A program made the translations under genes and the position numbers. Below the pieces are notes generated by a model that was given only the letters and a program-made list of their open reading frames with translations, did not search any database and was not told the DNA's origin. 64,000 nucleotides of DNA from Streptomyces sp. RKAG293 (GTDB lineage: Bacteria; Actinomycetota; Actinomycetes; Streptomycetales; Streptomycetaceae). Numbering within the stretch: the stretch's first letter is position 1; every line of letters starts with the position of its first letter. Of the stretch, positions 1 to 8,161 are shown one piece after another. The stretch spans positions 5,245,501 to 5,309,500 of the forward strand of contig NZ_JAJOZB010000001.1 of the NCBI RefSeq assembly GCF_023701745.1, given 5' to 3'.

Positions 1-33
1 GTCGTTCTGCTGGTACTGCGGGGGAACGCTCAT
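1..33 (-). CDS. N-terminus of an unidentified CDS leaving the window
   Basis: An ATG on the minus strand at 33 opens a frame (MSVPPQYQQND) that is still open at base 1. It lies 38 bp downstream of the fibronectin-III gene on the same strand, so the two are probably co-transcribed. Only 11 codons are visible and no clear Shine-Dalgarno is seen, so no function can be given. Confidence 0.4.
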   Translation of the reverse strand, partial: MSVPPQYQQND

Positions 34-70
34 GACGTGCTCGCACTTCGGTTGTGGGAGGGGGGAGGGG

Positions 71-2350
71 TCACTGGCATTCCCAGACGGCGGAGTTGAA
101 GCGTGAGTCCAGGTAGATGTCGGCGACGTAGCCGTTTCCGTAGCCGGACGAGATCTTGCCCCAGACGTTGCTGGTGACGTTGTCGTACGGCTGGCGCTCC
201 GAGCTGCCCGTCGTCCGGCAGTGCACGGTGACGGCTCCGGTGTAGTTCGAGGGGAACTTGCCCGCCCGGGTGCCGGTCTGGGTACTGGGGTCGGAGCGGA
301 TCGCCAGCGGGTCCGGGTCGTTGCTGTTGTGCGTGATGTTCATCGTCACGTCCGGCGGCGTCAGGTCGATCGTGCCGCTCGTGGCCGCGCCCGAGCCCGC
401 CGCGTTGCTGGTGCTCACCGAGACGTCGTACTGCTTGCTGTTCTCCAGACCGGTGACCGACTGGCTGGTGCTCTGCGTCGACTGGCTGCCGCCCGGCCAG
501 GTCACCTTGTAGGTGACACCGGACGCGCCCGAGGGCGCCTTCCAGCTGACCTTCGCGCCGTGCCCGCCGCCGTTGTCGCTGATCTTGAGGCTCTGCGGGG
601 CGCCGGGGGCGACACAGGGGCGGACCGGGGCCGAGGACTTCGACTCCTTGCTCGCCGCGCCGCCCGCGTACTCCGCGACGACCGTGTAGCTGAACTCCGT
701 ACCGCAGGCGCCGCCGTCGACCTGGAAGGTGAAGGGCCCGTTCGGGCCGACCTCGGACGGCGTCGCGGTCTGGCCGCTGCCCACCCCCTTGAGCAGATAG
801 CGCTTGGGGGTGAGCCCGGAGGCCGGCTGGAACGTCAGGGTGATGGAACCGTCGCCTGACTGGGCCTGTGGGGTGCCGGGGGTCTGCGGTTCGGGGCAGC
901 CCGCCTCCCAGTTGATGGCGCAGTTCTTCGTCGGGGTGGCCGGCGGCGCCTGGGTCGGCGGCGGCGTGGTGGCCGGCGCTTGGGTCGGCGGCCGGGTGTT
1001 GCCGCCCTGGCCCTTGCCCGGGCGGGTCGGCTGCTGCGCCTGGTGGGTCGGCCGGGAGGACGGCACGTTGTCCTCGACGGGCTTGTCGTTCTTCTTCCGG
1101 GCCGTCGGCACCTTGTCCGTGTACTTGCCGATGGTGTGGACGTCGCCGCCCGCGTTGATGACGGCGGCGGAGTTGTTGTTCTGGTCGTTGACCCACAGCA
1201 GGCCGTTGCGGACGAAGAGTTCCAGGTTGCCCGGCTTCCTCGTCACGTTCACCGAGTCCTGGAACGCCGAGGTCGCGGTGTCGTAGACGAGCAGGCTGCC
1301 GGTGGTCCCGTCCGGGATGTACACCTTCTTGCCCAGCACCTGCGGCGCGCCCAGCGCGTGCCCCTGGATCGGGACCTTGGCGTTGATGGACTGGCCGCTG
1401 GTGACGTCGACGAGCGCGAGCGCGCCGCTGTCGGAGGCGAGGATCGGCACCATCGGGCTGTCGGTCGTGGCGGGCACCAGGATCTTCAGCGGGGCGGAGT
1501 CGTTGATGCCGCCCTGCAGGTTGAAGGTCTGCTGGGTACCGGCGACGGTCAGCACCTTGGTGACGGCGTCCGTCCGGTCGGTCACCACCGGCCGGCCCTG
1601 CGCCAGGGTCAGGACCAGGTCGTGGTCCGGGGCGGCGACCTTGACCTCGGCGCTCTTCGCCCCGTTCACGAACGGGACGACGGTGCCCTTGGCGGGCTGC
1701 GGAACCCAGAGCGTGCCCTGCGAGTCGACGGCCGCGGTGCCGAGCCCCGGGCCCAGCTGGACCTTGTCCCCGGTCGGGGTGGTCAGCGCCGGGTCGATCC
1801 GCTGGACCGTGCCCTTCGCGGCGTCCACCACATACGCGTACGTGCCGCCGGAGACGAGCTGCAGTCCGCTGGTGCCGTAGTTCGTCGACTGCTCGGCGGT
1901 GAGCTGCGAGGGGTCGATCCGGACGACCTTGCCGGTCTTCCGGTCCAGCACGAGGACGGTCCTGCCGTCCTGCGCGATCGTCACGGAGTGGCCGTTCATG
2001 CCCGGCAGCTTGACCTTGCCGTCCACGTCACCCGTCAGACCGTTGGCGTGCGCGGCCTCGCCGGAACCGCTGCTGCCCAGCCAGGCGCCGATGTCCGCGA
2101 GCTGCGGGATCGAGCCCGCGGCGCCGACCCCGACCGCGACGGAGGTGGCGATGAGGGCGCCGACCGCGCCGATCGCGAGATAGCCGGTACTGCGGTTGCG
2201 GGTGGGGCGCATCGTCGCCCAGAGGGTGGTGGCGGCGGAGCCCGCGCGCTGTCTCAGGACCGCCCCGCGGCCCGGCGCCGGCGCCGCGGCGAGTGTCTCT
2301 TCGCTGAGCCTGCGCGGACGCAGTCCCCTCGTCGATCCGGCCCCCGCCAT
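71..2350 (-). CDS. Membrane-anchored fibronectin type III domain protein
   Basis: A 759-residue protein whose substrate is unknown. A basic cytoplasmic N-terminus (about 1-55) is followed by one hydrophobic segment (about 57-77), which suggests a type II anchored protein with its bulk outside the cell. Residues about 100-430 contain repeated strands of the kind VLDRKTGKVVRID, YVVDAAKGTVQRID and LWVPQPAKGTV, resembling a YVTN/NHL-like beta-propeller. A Thr/Pro/Gln-rich linker follows (about 435-490), then two fibronectin type III domains (about 500-590 and 595-680) and a C-terminal extension. A start 14 codons upstream (2392) is possible, but it lacks a Shine-Dalgarno. The start at 2350 has a G-rich stretch (GGGGTTGGAT) directly ahead. 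Such proteins usually take part in envelope assembly or adhesion; that role is inference. Confidence 0.8.
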   Translation of the reverse strand: MAGAGSTRGLRPRRLSEETLAAAPAPGRGAVLRQRAGSAATTLWATMRPTRNRSTGYLAIGAVGALIATSVAVGVGAAGSIPQLADIGAWLGSSGSGEAAHANGLTGDVDGKVKLPGMNGHSVTIAQDGRTVLVLDRKTGKVVRIDPSQLTAEQSTNYGTSGLQLVSGGTYAYVVDAAKGTVQRIDPALTTPTGDKVQLGPGLGTAAVDSQGTLWVPQPAKGTVVPFVNGAKSAEVKVAAPDHDLVLTLAQGRPVVTDRTDAVTKVLTVAGTQQTFNLQGGINDSAPLKILVPATTDSPMVPILASDSGALALVDVTSGQSINAKVPIQGHALGAPQVLGKKVYIPDGTTGSLLVYDTATSAFQDSVNVTRKPGNLELFVRNGLLWVNDQNNNSAAVINAGGDVHTIGKYTDKVPTARKKNDKPVEDNVPSSRPTHQAQQPTRPGKGQGGNTRPPTQAPATTPPPTQAPPATPTKNCAINWEAGCPEPQTPGTPQAQSGDGSITLTFQPASGLTPKRYLLKGVGSGQTATPSEVGPNGPFTFQVDGGACGTEFSYTVVAEYAGGAASKESKSSAPVRPCVAPGAPQSLKISDNGGGHGAKVSWKAPSGASGVTYKVTWPGGSQSTQSTSQSVTGLENSKQYDVSVSTSNAAGSGAATSGTIDLTPPDVTMNITHNSNDPDPLAIRSDPSTQTGTRAGKFPSNYTGAVTVHCRTTGSSERQPYDNVTSNVWGKISSGYGNGYVADIYLDSRFNSAVWECQ

Positions 2351-2564
2351 ATCCAACCCCGTCCCGCACCACAAGCCGTCGTCACCGAGCATTTGTCTTG
2401 AGACTGCAGATTATCCGGCCCGCGAGGGCGATGTCAGGGGCGCAGGGCACCCCGTGACAAGCATGTGACGCTCCGGACACCCGGCGGCCCGGCCAGGGGC
2501 CCGTCCGGGGTCTGGCGTACGCTGAGCTGGTCCGTCTTGTACCCCTTCGGAAGGGACAGCACCG

Positions 2565-3752
2565 GTGAGCGATTACGCAGCCGTCCTCGATCGCGCCGCC
2601 GCCGGCGGCCGCATCACCCCGGAGGAGGCGCTGGACCTGTATCGCTCCGCCCCGCTGCACGCCCTCGGGTCGGCCGCCGACGCCGCGCGCCGCCTCCGGT
2701 ACGCGGGCACCGAGCACATCGCGACGTACATCATCGAGCGGAACATCAACTACACGAACTCGTGCGTCACCGCGTGCAAGTTCTGCGCGTTCTACGCCGC
2801 GCCGCAGAGCGACAAGGTCTGGACGCGCGACATCGCGGACATCCTGCGCCGCTGCGCGGAGACCGTCGAGCTGGGCGGCACCCAGATCATGTTCCAGGGC
2901 GGCCACCACCCGGACTACGGCGTCGAGTACTACGAGGAGCACTTCGCCGCGATCAAGAAGGCGTACCCGCAGCTGGTCATCCACTCGCTGGGCGCGTCCG
3001 AGATCGAGCACATGTCCCGCATCTCCGGGGTGACGGCCGAGGAAGCGATCCGGCGGATCCACGCCGCGGGCCTCGACTCCTTCGCGGGCGCGGGCGCCGA
3101 GCTGCTCCCGGCCCGGCCGCGTACCGCCATCGCGCCGCTCAAGGAGTCGGGCGAGCGCTGGCTGGAGATCATGGAGATCGCGCACAACCTGGGCGTCGAG
3201 TCGACGTCCACGATGCTGATGGGCACCGGCGAGACCAACGCCGAGCGCATCGAGCACCTGCGCATGATCCGTGACGTGCAGGACCGTACGGGCGGCTTCC
3301 GCGCCTTCATCCCGTACACCTACCAGCCGGAGAACAACAAGCTGAAGGGACAGACGCAGGCCACGATCTTCGAGTACCTGCGGCTGATCGCGGTCGCCCG
3401 GCTCTTCCTGGACAACGTCGCCCACATCCAGGGCTCCTGGCTCACCGTGGGCAAGGAGGTCGGCCAGCTCTCACTGCACTACGGGGCGGACGACCTCGGC
3501 TCGATCATGCTGGAGGAGAACGTGGTCTCCTCGGCCGGCGCCAAGCACCGCTCGAACCGGATGGAGATCATCCAGCTGATCCGCTCGGCCGGCCGGGTGC
3601 CCGCGCAGCGCGCGACCACCTACGAGCACCTCGTCGTGCACGACGACCCGGCGAACGACCCGGTCAACGACCACGCCGTCTCGCACCTGTCGTCGACGGC
3701 GATCGAGGGCGGCACGGCGCACCCCGAGCTGAAGCTGCTCGCCGCCAACTGA
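2565..3752 (+). CDS. mqnC: Cyclic dehypoxanthinyl futalosine synthase (radical SAM)
   Basis: Radical S-adenosylmethionine enzyme of the futalosine route to menaquinone. It cyclises dehypoxanthinyl futalosine, committing the side chain to the future naphthoquinone ring. The [4Fe-4S]-binding CxxxCxxC motif is CVTACKFC, with Cys at residues 67, 71 and 74, followed by the family-typical FYAAP and later MFQGGHHPDYG. At 395 residues it has the normal family length. The start is GTG with AAGGGA 7 bases ahead. Only this step of the pathway is in the window. The next gene starts at the base after the stop, so the two are probably translationally coupled. menG and a polyprenyl synthase nearby complete later menaquinone steps. 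Confidence 0.95.
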   Translation: MSDYAAVLDRAAAGGRITPEEALDLYRSAPLHALGSAADAARRLRYAGTEHIATYIIERNINYTNSCVTACKFCAFYAAPQSDKVWTRDIADILRRCAETVELGGTQIMFQGGHHPDYGVEYYEEHFAAIKKAYPQLVIHSLGASEIEHMSRISGVTAEEAIRRIHAAGLDSFAGAGAELLPARPRTAIAPLKESGERWLEIMEIAHNLGVESTSTMLMGTGETNAERIEHLRMIRDVQDRTGGFRAFIPYTYQPENNKLKGQTQATIFEYLRLIAVARLFLDNVAHIQGSWLTVGKEVGQLSLHYGADDLGSIMLEENVVSSAGAKHRSNRMEIIQLIRSAGRVPAQRATTYEHLVVHDDPANDPVNDHAVSHLSSTAIEGGTAHPELKLLAAN

Positions 3753-4175
3753 ATGCTCACGATCCACAGCGGAGACAGTGGCACCGGACGGGCGGTCGCG
3801 GTCTCCGGCGACCGGATCACGGCGGTCGGCACGGCCGATGAGCTACGCGTGCAGTTTCCGCAGGCGAGGGTGCGGGAATGGCACGGGGCCCTGGGCCCCG
3901 CGCTGGTGCACGCGGCACCGGTACCGGACGCGCCGAGTCCGCGGGAGCGGATTCACGCCCTCTTGCGGCTCGGGGCGACAGCGGTCGTGGACGGGTATCT
4001 GACGGATCCCGCCCTGCGGGCCGCCGCCGCCCGCGGCGGTCTGACGCGGGTGCCCACCGGATCCGTGCCGCCCGCGCTCGTTCCCGGCGGCCGGGCGGAC
4101 CTGGCGGTGTTCGACGCCGGCGGCGCCTGTGTGGCCACCGTGGTCGGCGGACGGCTCGTGCACCGGCGGGCATGA
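3753..4175 (+). CDS. Imidazolonepropionase/amidohydrolase-like short protein
   Basis: A 140-residue protein whose ATG follows the mqnC stop without a gap (TGAATG). The N-terminus (MLTIHSGD, then AVSGDRITAVGTADEL) looks like the N-terminal beta-sandwich of amidohydrolases, where the cofactor-independent strands precede the metal site. The C-terminus (VPGGRADLAVFDAGG...VVGGRLVHR) looks like the matching C-terminal beta-sandwich. The TIM-barrel with the metal-binding HxH and later His/Asp residues is missing, so it cannot be an active deaminase. It may be a remnant of a futalosine-pathway deaminase (MqnX type) or a small accessory protein. Its 3' half is antisense to the tail of the LuxR-type gene. 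That it is really translated is likely from the coupling, but unproven. Confidence 0.65.
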   Translation: MLTIHSGDSGTGRAVAVSGDRITAVGTADELRVQFPQARVREWHGALGPALVHAAPVPDAPSPRERIHALLRLGATAVVDGYLTDPALRAAAARGGLTRVPTGSVPPALVPGGRADLAVFDAGGACVATVVGGRLVHRRA

Positions 4176-4468
4176 CCGCCGCGGGCGTGGTGCACCAGCG
4201 CGATCAGGCTGAGTTGCAGCCGTGAGACGCCGCCGAGCTTGAAGCGCAGGCTCGCGACGTGCAGTTTCACCGTACGTTCTGTGATGCCGAGTTCCTCGGC
4301 GAGCTCCCGGTTCGAGGCGCCGTCCCGCAGGCTCATCAGCACCTCGTGCTCACGGCCCGTCAGATCGGGGATCAGCCGCAGCCCCGCCAGGACCGCGCTG
4401 CCGTGGGGGTGGGGATCGTCGCGTAGTCCGGTCCCGCAGACCTCGCACACCGGGCAGAGCAGATGCAC
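3953..4468 (-). CDS. Small LuxR-type HTH regulator with N-terminal Cys cluster
   Basis: A GTG at 4468 with GGGGGGA about 6 bases upstream opens a 171-codon frame. Residues about 1-20 contain CPVCEVCG, a possible metal or redox site. Residues about 35-90 are a LuxR/NarL C-terminal helix-turn-helix (LTGREHEVL, then NRELAEELGITERTVKLH). No receiver domain is present, so its input signal is not the usual phosphorylation. The recognisable domain ends near residue 98 (about base 4175). The remaining ~73 residues are low-complexity and antisense to the amidohydrolase-like gene, so the true C-terminus may have little function. The gene lies alone between that gene and a lipoprotein gene on the same strand. 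Confidence 0.7.
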   Translation of the reverse strand: MHLLCPVCEVCGTGLRDDPHPHGSAVLAGLRLIPDLTGREHEVLMSLRDGASNRELAEELGITERTVKLHVASLRFKLGGVSRLQLSLIALVHHARGGHARRCTSRPPTTVATQAPPASNTARSARPPGTSAGGTDPVGTRVRPPRAAAARRAGSVRYPSTTAVAPSRKRA

Positions 4469-4521
4469 GGATTCCCCCCGGAAGCCTGGACTTGAGCAAC
4501 GGAAGGCTATATCAGCCCGAC

Positions 4522-5511
4522 TCAACCGGACAGCGAATCGGCCAGGCGCATCCGCGCCTGCTGCTGATCCTTGAAGTTCTTGAGGACTTCCGCGTTCTTC
4601 TCGATCAGCGCCTTCTGGTAGGCGGACTCGACGGCGTACCAGACGCCCACCAGGTTCACCTGCTGCTTGCACGCGACGTCGGCGGTGGCGGTGGTGACCG
4701 CCCGCGCACCCGACAGATCGGTCAGACCCAGCGCCGCCGGCACCCCCAGCGGCGACGGGACGCGGTAGCCGTGCCCGGCCATGCACGCCGCCCAGTCCCG
4801 GATCACCCGCACCACCCGGGAGTCCTGCCGGGAGCGCTCGTTGGCCTCGGCGTTGAGGTTCTGCGGGAAGGTGATGTCGACGGCGGCGGCGTCGGGCGCG
4901 TAGAGCCTGAGCCCCGATTCGCCCGTGCAGCCCGCGACGGGGATCTTGACGCCGTTGACGACCCCGGTGTTCTTGTCGGAGGTCCTGGCCTTCTCCGCCT
5001 CCTCCAGGTTCGCGGGGAGGGACTTGGGGTCCAGGTCCGGCGGGCCGTCCAGGACGAGGGACTCGTTGGTCCCCCTGGCCGGGCGCGGGGCGCGGACCGG
5101 GGCCTGCTGCGGCGGGTCGCCGTAGCCGTACCTGGCGGCCAGGGACGGGCTGGACACGCCGTAGCGGCGGCCGTTCTCGCCGTAGACGTCCGTGCCGACG
5201 GCCGGTGCCGGTGCGGTGTAGCGGAAGCCGTAGCGCCGCATGCACTGGTCGATGAGGACGTCCTGGGCCTTCTGCAACTCCTGCCGCTGCTCCGCCGGGA
5301 CGAGGTAGTCGTCCATCGGGAACGTCAGCCCGTTGCTGTCGAGGAGCGCGGGCGTCGCGCCGACCGCCGGCTCCGCCCGGTCCCCCGGCGCACCGGACTT
5401 CGCCTCCGCGGAACCCGCGCCGGAGGCGGATCCGCAGCCCGTGAGGCCCGTCAGGAGAAGGGCGAGCAGGGCGAGGCAGGCAGCGGGGGCGGCGGCACGG
5501 CGGCTGGGCAT
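4522..5511 (-). CDS. Lipoprotein with repeated Cys-Met motifs
   Basis: 329 residues. A lipoprotein signal (LALLALLLTGLTGC) ends at a lipobox Cys near residue 25, so the mature protein should be tethered to the outer face of the membrane. Two similar motifs, QCMRRYGFRY and ACMAGHGYRV, lie in the first third and the second half of the mature region. The small lipoprotein at 6160 has a related KCMREHGITDY. The start ATG at 5511 has GGAG about 9 bases upstream; the frame extends further upstream but without coding character. It is divergent from the exporter operon at 6160-10132, together with the secreted protein gene at 5621-6025, which it follows. No enzyme motif is recognised; a binding or sensing role next to the exporter is inference. 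Confidence 0.8.
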   Translation of the reverse strand: MPSRRAAAPAACLALLALLLTGLTGCGSASGAGSAEAKSGAPGDRAEPAVGATPALLDSNGLTFPMDDYLVPAEQRQELQKAQDVLIDQCMRRYGFRYTAPAPAVGTDVYGENGRRYGVSSPSLAARYGYGDPPQQAPVRAPRPARGTNESLVLDGPPDLDPKSLPANLEEAEKARTSDKNTGVVNGVKIPVAGCTGESGLRLYAPDAAAVDITFPQNLNAEANERSRQDSRVVRVIRDWAACMAGHGYRVPSPLGVPAALGLTDLSGARAVTTATADVACKQQVNLVGVWYAVESAYQKALIEKNAEVLKNFKDQQQARMRLADSLSG

Positions 5512-5620
5512 CGGCGGACTCCGGGGGACGCGGGGGAGCGGGCGGCGCGGATCGGCGCGGGTCGGCGCACGGGCTCCGCCGCCCCCTCCCGCGGTGCGGA
5601 CGGAGCGGCGGGGCCGCGGA

Positions 5621-6025
5621 TCAGCCGGGGTTGGCGGACGAGATCTTGTTCTTGAAGTTGGTGCTGGCGTTGCTCCACGTGTACGCCGGGATCCACCCGT
5701 GCACCCCGGCGCGGTACGCGTCCGTCCAGACGCTCCACGTCTGCGCGTCGCGGTTCCAGTACGACTCGGTGTTGTCGTTGGGCGAGATGCTGAAGTTGGC
5801 GGCGTACCGGTCACCGGCGAAGTTGTTACCCGCGTAGAACAGGTCGAACAGCAGGTTGGTGCGGTTCTGGGCGTAGTACAGGCCCAGTTCGCCCGGCTCC
5901 AGGTTGCCGTCCTTGCCCAGCGCGTCGGCCGGTCCCGCGCAGACGAGCGAGGCGGTGCCGAGCGCGGCCAGGGCCAGGGTCGTGGCGAGAGTGCGGCGGA
6001 GAGTGGTGCGGTCGACGTGCGTCAT
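5621..6025 (-). CDS. Small secreted protein, possibly I36-inhibitor-like
   Basis: 134 residues with a clear Sec signal peptide (TLATTLALAALGTASLVCAGPADA, split here only for description: hydrophobic core about 13-28, cleavage near Ala36). The mature part is about 98 residues, rich in Asn, Tyr and Trp, with GELGLYYAQNR and FAGDRY. These strands resemble gamma-crystallin-like secreted proteins of the peptidase inhibitor I36 type, but the usual paired cysteines are absent. GGAGGAA lies about 8 bases before the ATG. It is upstream of the Cys-Met lipoprotein on the same strand (110 bp gap) and divergent from the exporter operon. The inhibitor assignment is tentative. Confidence 0.7.
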   Translation of the reverse strand: MTHVDRTTLRRTLATTLALAALGTASLVCAGPADALGKDGNLEPGELGLYYAQNRTNLLFDLFYAGNNFAGDRYAANFSISPNDNTESYWNRDAQTWSVWTDAYRAGVHGWIPAYTWSNASTNFKNKISSANPG

Positions 6026-6102
6026 GCGGCGTTCCTCCCTGATGCGTGGTGCGTGAAGCCGCGACGGCGGCGCACTATGCGACCAGAGGGAATGTCGCTG
6101 TA

Positions 6103-6126
6103 TCTACTGTCCTTTGGGACAGTAGA
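6103..6126. promoter_or_regulatory. Perfect 10-bp dyad between divergent genes
   Basis: TCTACTGTCC and its exact reverse complement are separated by TTTG. The element sits midway in the 134-bp divergent region between the secreted protein (6025) and the lipoprotein/exporter operon (6160). It could be an operator shared by both promoters. A terminator is unlikely because both flanking genes read away from it. Confidence 0.5.
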
Positions 6127-6159
6127 GCGGCTGTTCGACCGCGGCTACGCTGATCGATC

Positions 6160-6570
6160 GTGCACAGCGCAGACCGGACCCCGTCCCGTACCCCGTTCCG
6201 AACCCCTCGCACCCTCCACCGCCCGATCCCGCTGCTGCTGCCCGCGCTGCTGGCCGCGGCGCTGGGCGCCGGTGGCTGTTCCGTGGACTCCGGGCCCGGG
6301 ACGCCAGGGAACTCCGGCGGGAGCGAGCAGGTCAAGAACAACACCACGACGGTCGACCCGGTCCCCGCGGCGTTCCTGGAAGCGATGCGGCAGGAGACGA
6401 AGTGCATGCGTGAGCACGGGATCACGGACTATCCCGACCCCAGCCCGGCGACCGGTGAGTTCCAGTACCCGGCCGAGCTGGGGAAGCGCCTGAAGCAGGA
6501 TCCGTCCACCGCCGCCATCTGGCAGACCTGCCAGGCGAAGTCCGGCGGCGACGGGATCCAGGGTGGCTGA
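6160..6570 (+). CDS. Small lipoprotein with CMREHG motif, exporter operon leader gene
   Basis: 136 residues from a GTG. The hydrophobic segment IPLLLPALLAAALGAGGC gives a lipobox Cys near residue 40. The mature part carries KCMREHGITDYPDP and a second Cys near the C-terminus (WQTCQ). The CMxxxG motif recurs twice in the lipoprotein at 4522-5511. No Shine-Dalgarno is visible. TACGCT at 6145-6150 could be a -10 box, which would make the transcript nearly leaderless. The last 8 bases overlap the next gene, so coupling with the adaptor, ATPase and permease is likely. It may be a substrate-binding or accessory part of that exporter (inference). Confidence 0.8.
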   Translation: MHSADRTPSRTPFRTPRTLHRPIPLLLPALLAAALGAGGCSVDSGPGTPGNSGGSEQVKNNTTTVDPVPAAFLEAMRQETKCMREHGITDYPDPSPATGEFQYPAELGKRLKQDPSTAAIWQTCQAKSGGDGIQGG

Positions 6571-8161
6571 CGCACCGGTCCTCGCACGGCGCCGGATCTG
6601 GGTGATCGCCGTCGCGGTGGGCGCGCTGGCGCTGTCGGGCTCGGCCGCCGGGGCGTCGCTGGTCATCAAGTCGCCCGCCCAGGCCGCAGCGGAGCGTGCG
6701 GCGCCGGCTCCCGACCTGCTGACCGCGCCGGTGGAGCGCCGGGTCCTCAAGGACTCGGTGATCCTGCGCGGCACGGTGCGGGCCGGCCAGTCGGTGGACG
6801 TCTCGCCCTCCGTCACGGCGGGGGAGGGCGCCGCCACACCGGTCGTGACGAAGCTGCTGGTGGCCCCCCGCGCGACGGTGACCGACGGCAAGGTGCTGCT
6901 GGAGGTGTCCGGGCGGCCGGTGTTCGCGCTGCGCGGCGCGCTGCCGGTGTACCGGGACCTGAAGCCCGGCGCGACCGGTGACGACGTCGCCCAACTGCAG
7001 CGCTCGCTCGGCGAACTGGGCCACCGGTCGGGCGACGACCCGCCCGGGACCTTCGGGCCCGGGACGAAGGCGGCGCTGACGGGGTTCTACGCCTCGATCG
7101 GCTACGACCCGCTGCCGGCCCACGCGGACGGCGGCGAGGCGCTGAAGGCGGCCCGGGACGCGGTGACCGCGGCCGAACGCGCCCTCCAGGACGCGCAGGA
7201 CGCACAGGACGAGATGGACGCGGCGAACGAGCCGTTCCTGTCCCCGACAGGGAAGCCCGGCACCGGCGGCCCCACGACCGGCAATCCGCCGGCCGGCAAT
7301 CCGCCGGCCGGGAAACCCGCCACCAGCAAGGCCGCGAAGCGCGCCGTGCAGCGGGCCCGGGAGGATCTCGGCAGCGCGCGGACGGACCTCGCCGCGGTCC
7401 TCGCCACCGGCGGGCCGATGCTGCCGGCCGCCGAAGTGGTCTACCTGGACGGCTTTCCGGCCCGGGTGGACTCCATACCCGCGCACGTGGGATCGAAGGT
7501 GTCGGGAGCCGCGGTCATGACCGTCTCGGCCGGCGCGCTGGTGGTGCGGGGCACGCTGCAGGAGTACCAGAAGGGCCTGGTACGGCCGGGGCAGCGGGTC
7601 CAGATCCTGTCGGAGGTCAGCGGGGTGACCGCGGCGGCGACGGTGGCCTCGGTCGCCACGTCCGTCGACGGCGGGCAGGCGCAGGGGCAGCCGTCGGAGG
7701 AGCAGCAGGACCAGGACCAGGGACAGAATCAGGGGCAGAGCCAGGACCGGGACCAGGGCGGGGCCGCCGGGCCGCGCGGATATCCGATGGTGGTCCGCCC
7801 CGACCTCCCGCTGGATCCACAACTCGCGGGTCAGGACGTCCGCCTGACCGTGGAGGCGGCCTCCACGGACGGGGTCGCGCTCGTCGTCCCCGTCACCGCG
7901 ATCTCGGCGGGCGCGGACGGCCGCACGGTCGTCACGGTCGTCACGGTCGTCGCGAAGGGAGGCGCGCAGCGCCGGGTGGAGGTCAGACCGGGCACCACCG
8001 GGGACGGTTTCGTGGAGGTCGTCCCGCTGGGGAACGGCGTGCTCGCGGAAGGCGACCGGGTCGTCACCGGGGTCAGGGACACCTCCCCCGGAAGCCCGTC
8101 CAAGGAAGCGTCCGGCTCCAAGGACGCCTCCGGCTCCAAGGACGCGTCCAGTGGTCGCTGA
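6563..8161 (+). CDS. Peptidoglycan-binding membrane-fusion adaptor (MacA/HlyD-like)
   Basis: 532 residues from a GTG that overlaps the preceding gene by 8 bases. An N-terminal membrane anchor (about 12-32) precedes an extracytoplasmic part. Residues about 132-180 form a PG_binding_1 domain (PGATGDDVAQLQRSLGELG, then GTFGPGTKAAL). An Ala-rich coiled-coil stretch (about 187-290) follows. A barrel/lipoyl-like hairpin region runs from about 295-360, a Gln/Asp-rich linker (QDQDQGQNQ) near 375-395, and a C-terminal beta-barrel-like part after that. The tail has three KxASGS-type repeats. In monoderm bacteria such adaptors couple a MacB-type ABC transporter to the wall. It overlaps the ATPase gene by 11 bases. 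Confidence 0.85.
   Translation: MADAPVLARRRIWVIAVAVGALALSGSAAGASLVIKSPAQAAAERAAPAPDLLTAPVERRVLKDSVILRGTVRAGQSVDVSPSVTAGEGAATPVVTKLLVAPRATVTDGKVLLEVSGRPVFALRGALPVYRDLKPGATGDDVAQLQRSLGELGHRSGDDPPGTFGPGTKAALTGFYASIGYDPLPAHADGGEALKAARDAVTAAERALQDAQDAQDEMDAANEPFLSPTGKPGTGGPTTGNPPAGNPPAGKPATSKAAKRAVQRAREDLGSARTDLAAVLATGGPMLPAAEVVYLDGFPARVDSIPAHVGSKVSGAAVMTVSAGALVVRGTLQEYQKGLVRPGQRVQILSEVSGVTAAATVASVATSVDGGQAQGQPSEEQQDQDQGQNQGQSQDRDQGGAAGPRGYPMVVRPDLPLDPQLAGQDVRLTVEAASTDGVALVVPVTAISAGADGRTVVTVVTVVAKGGAQRRVEVRPGTTGDGFVEVVPLGNGVLAEGDRVVTGVRDTSPGSPSKEASGSKDASGSKDASSGR

Noticed and set aside
980-2401. A 473-codon open frame on the plus strand opposite the fibronectin-III gene
   Set aside because: Arg/Val/Asp-rich translation without domains; the minus-strand gene has clear domains and a membrane segment.
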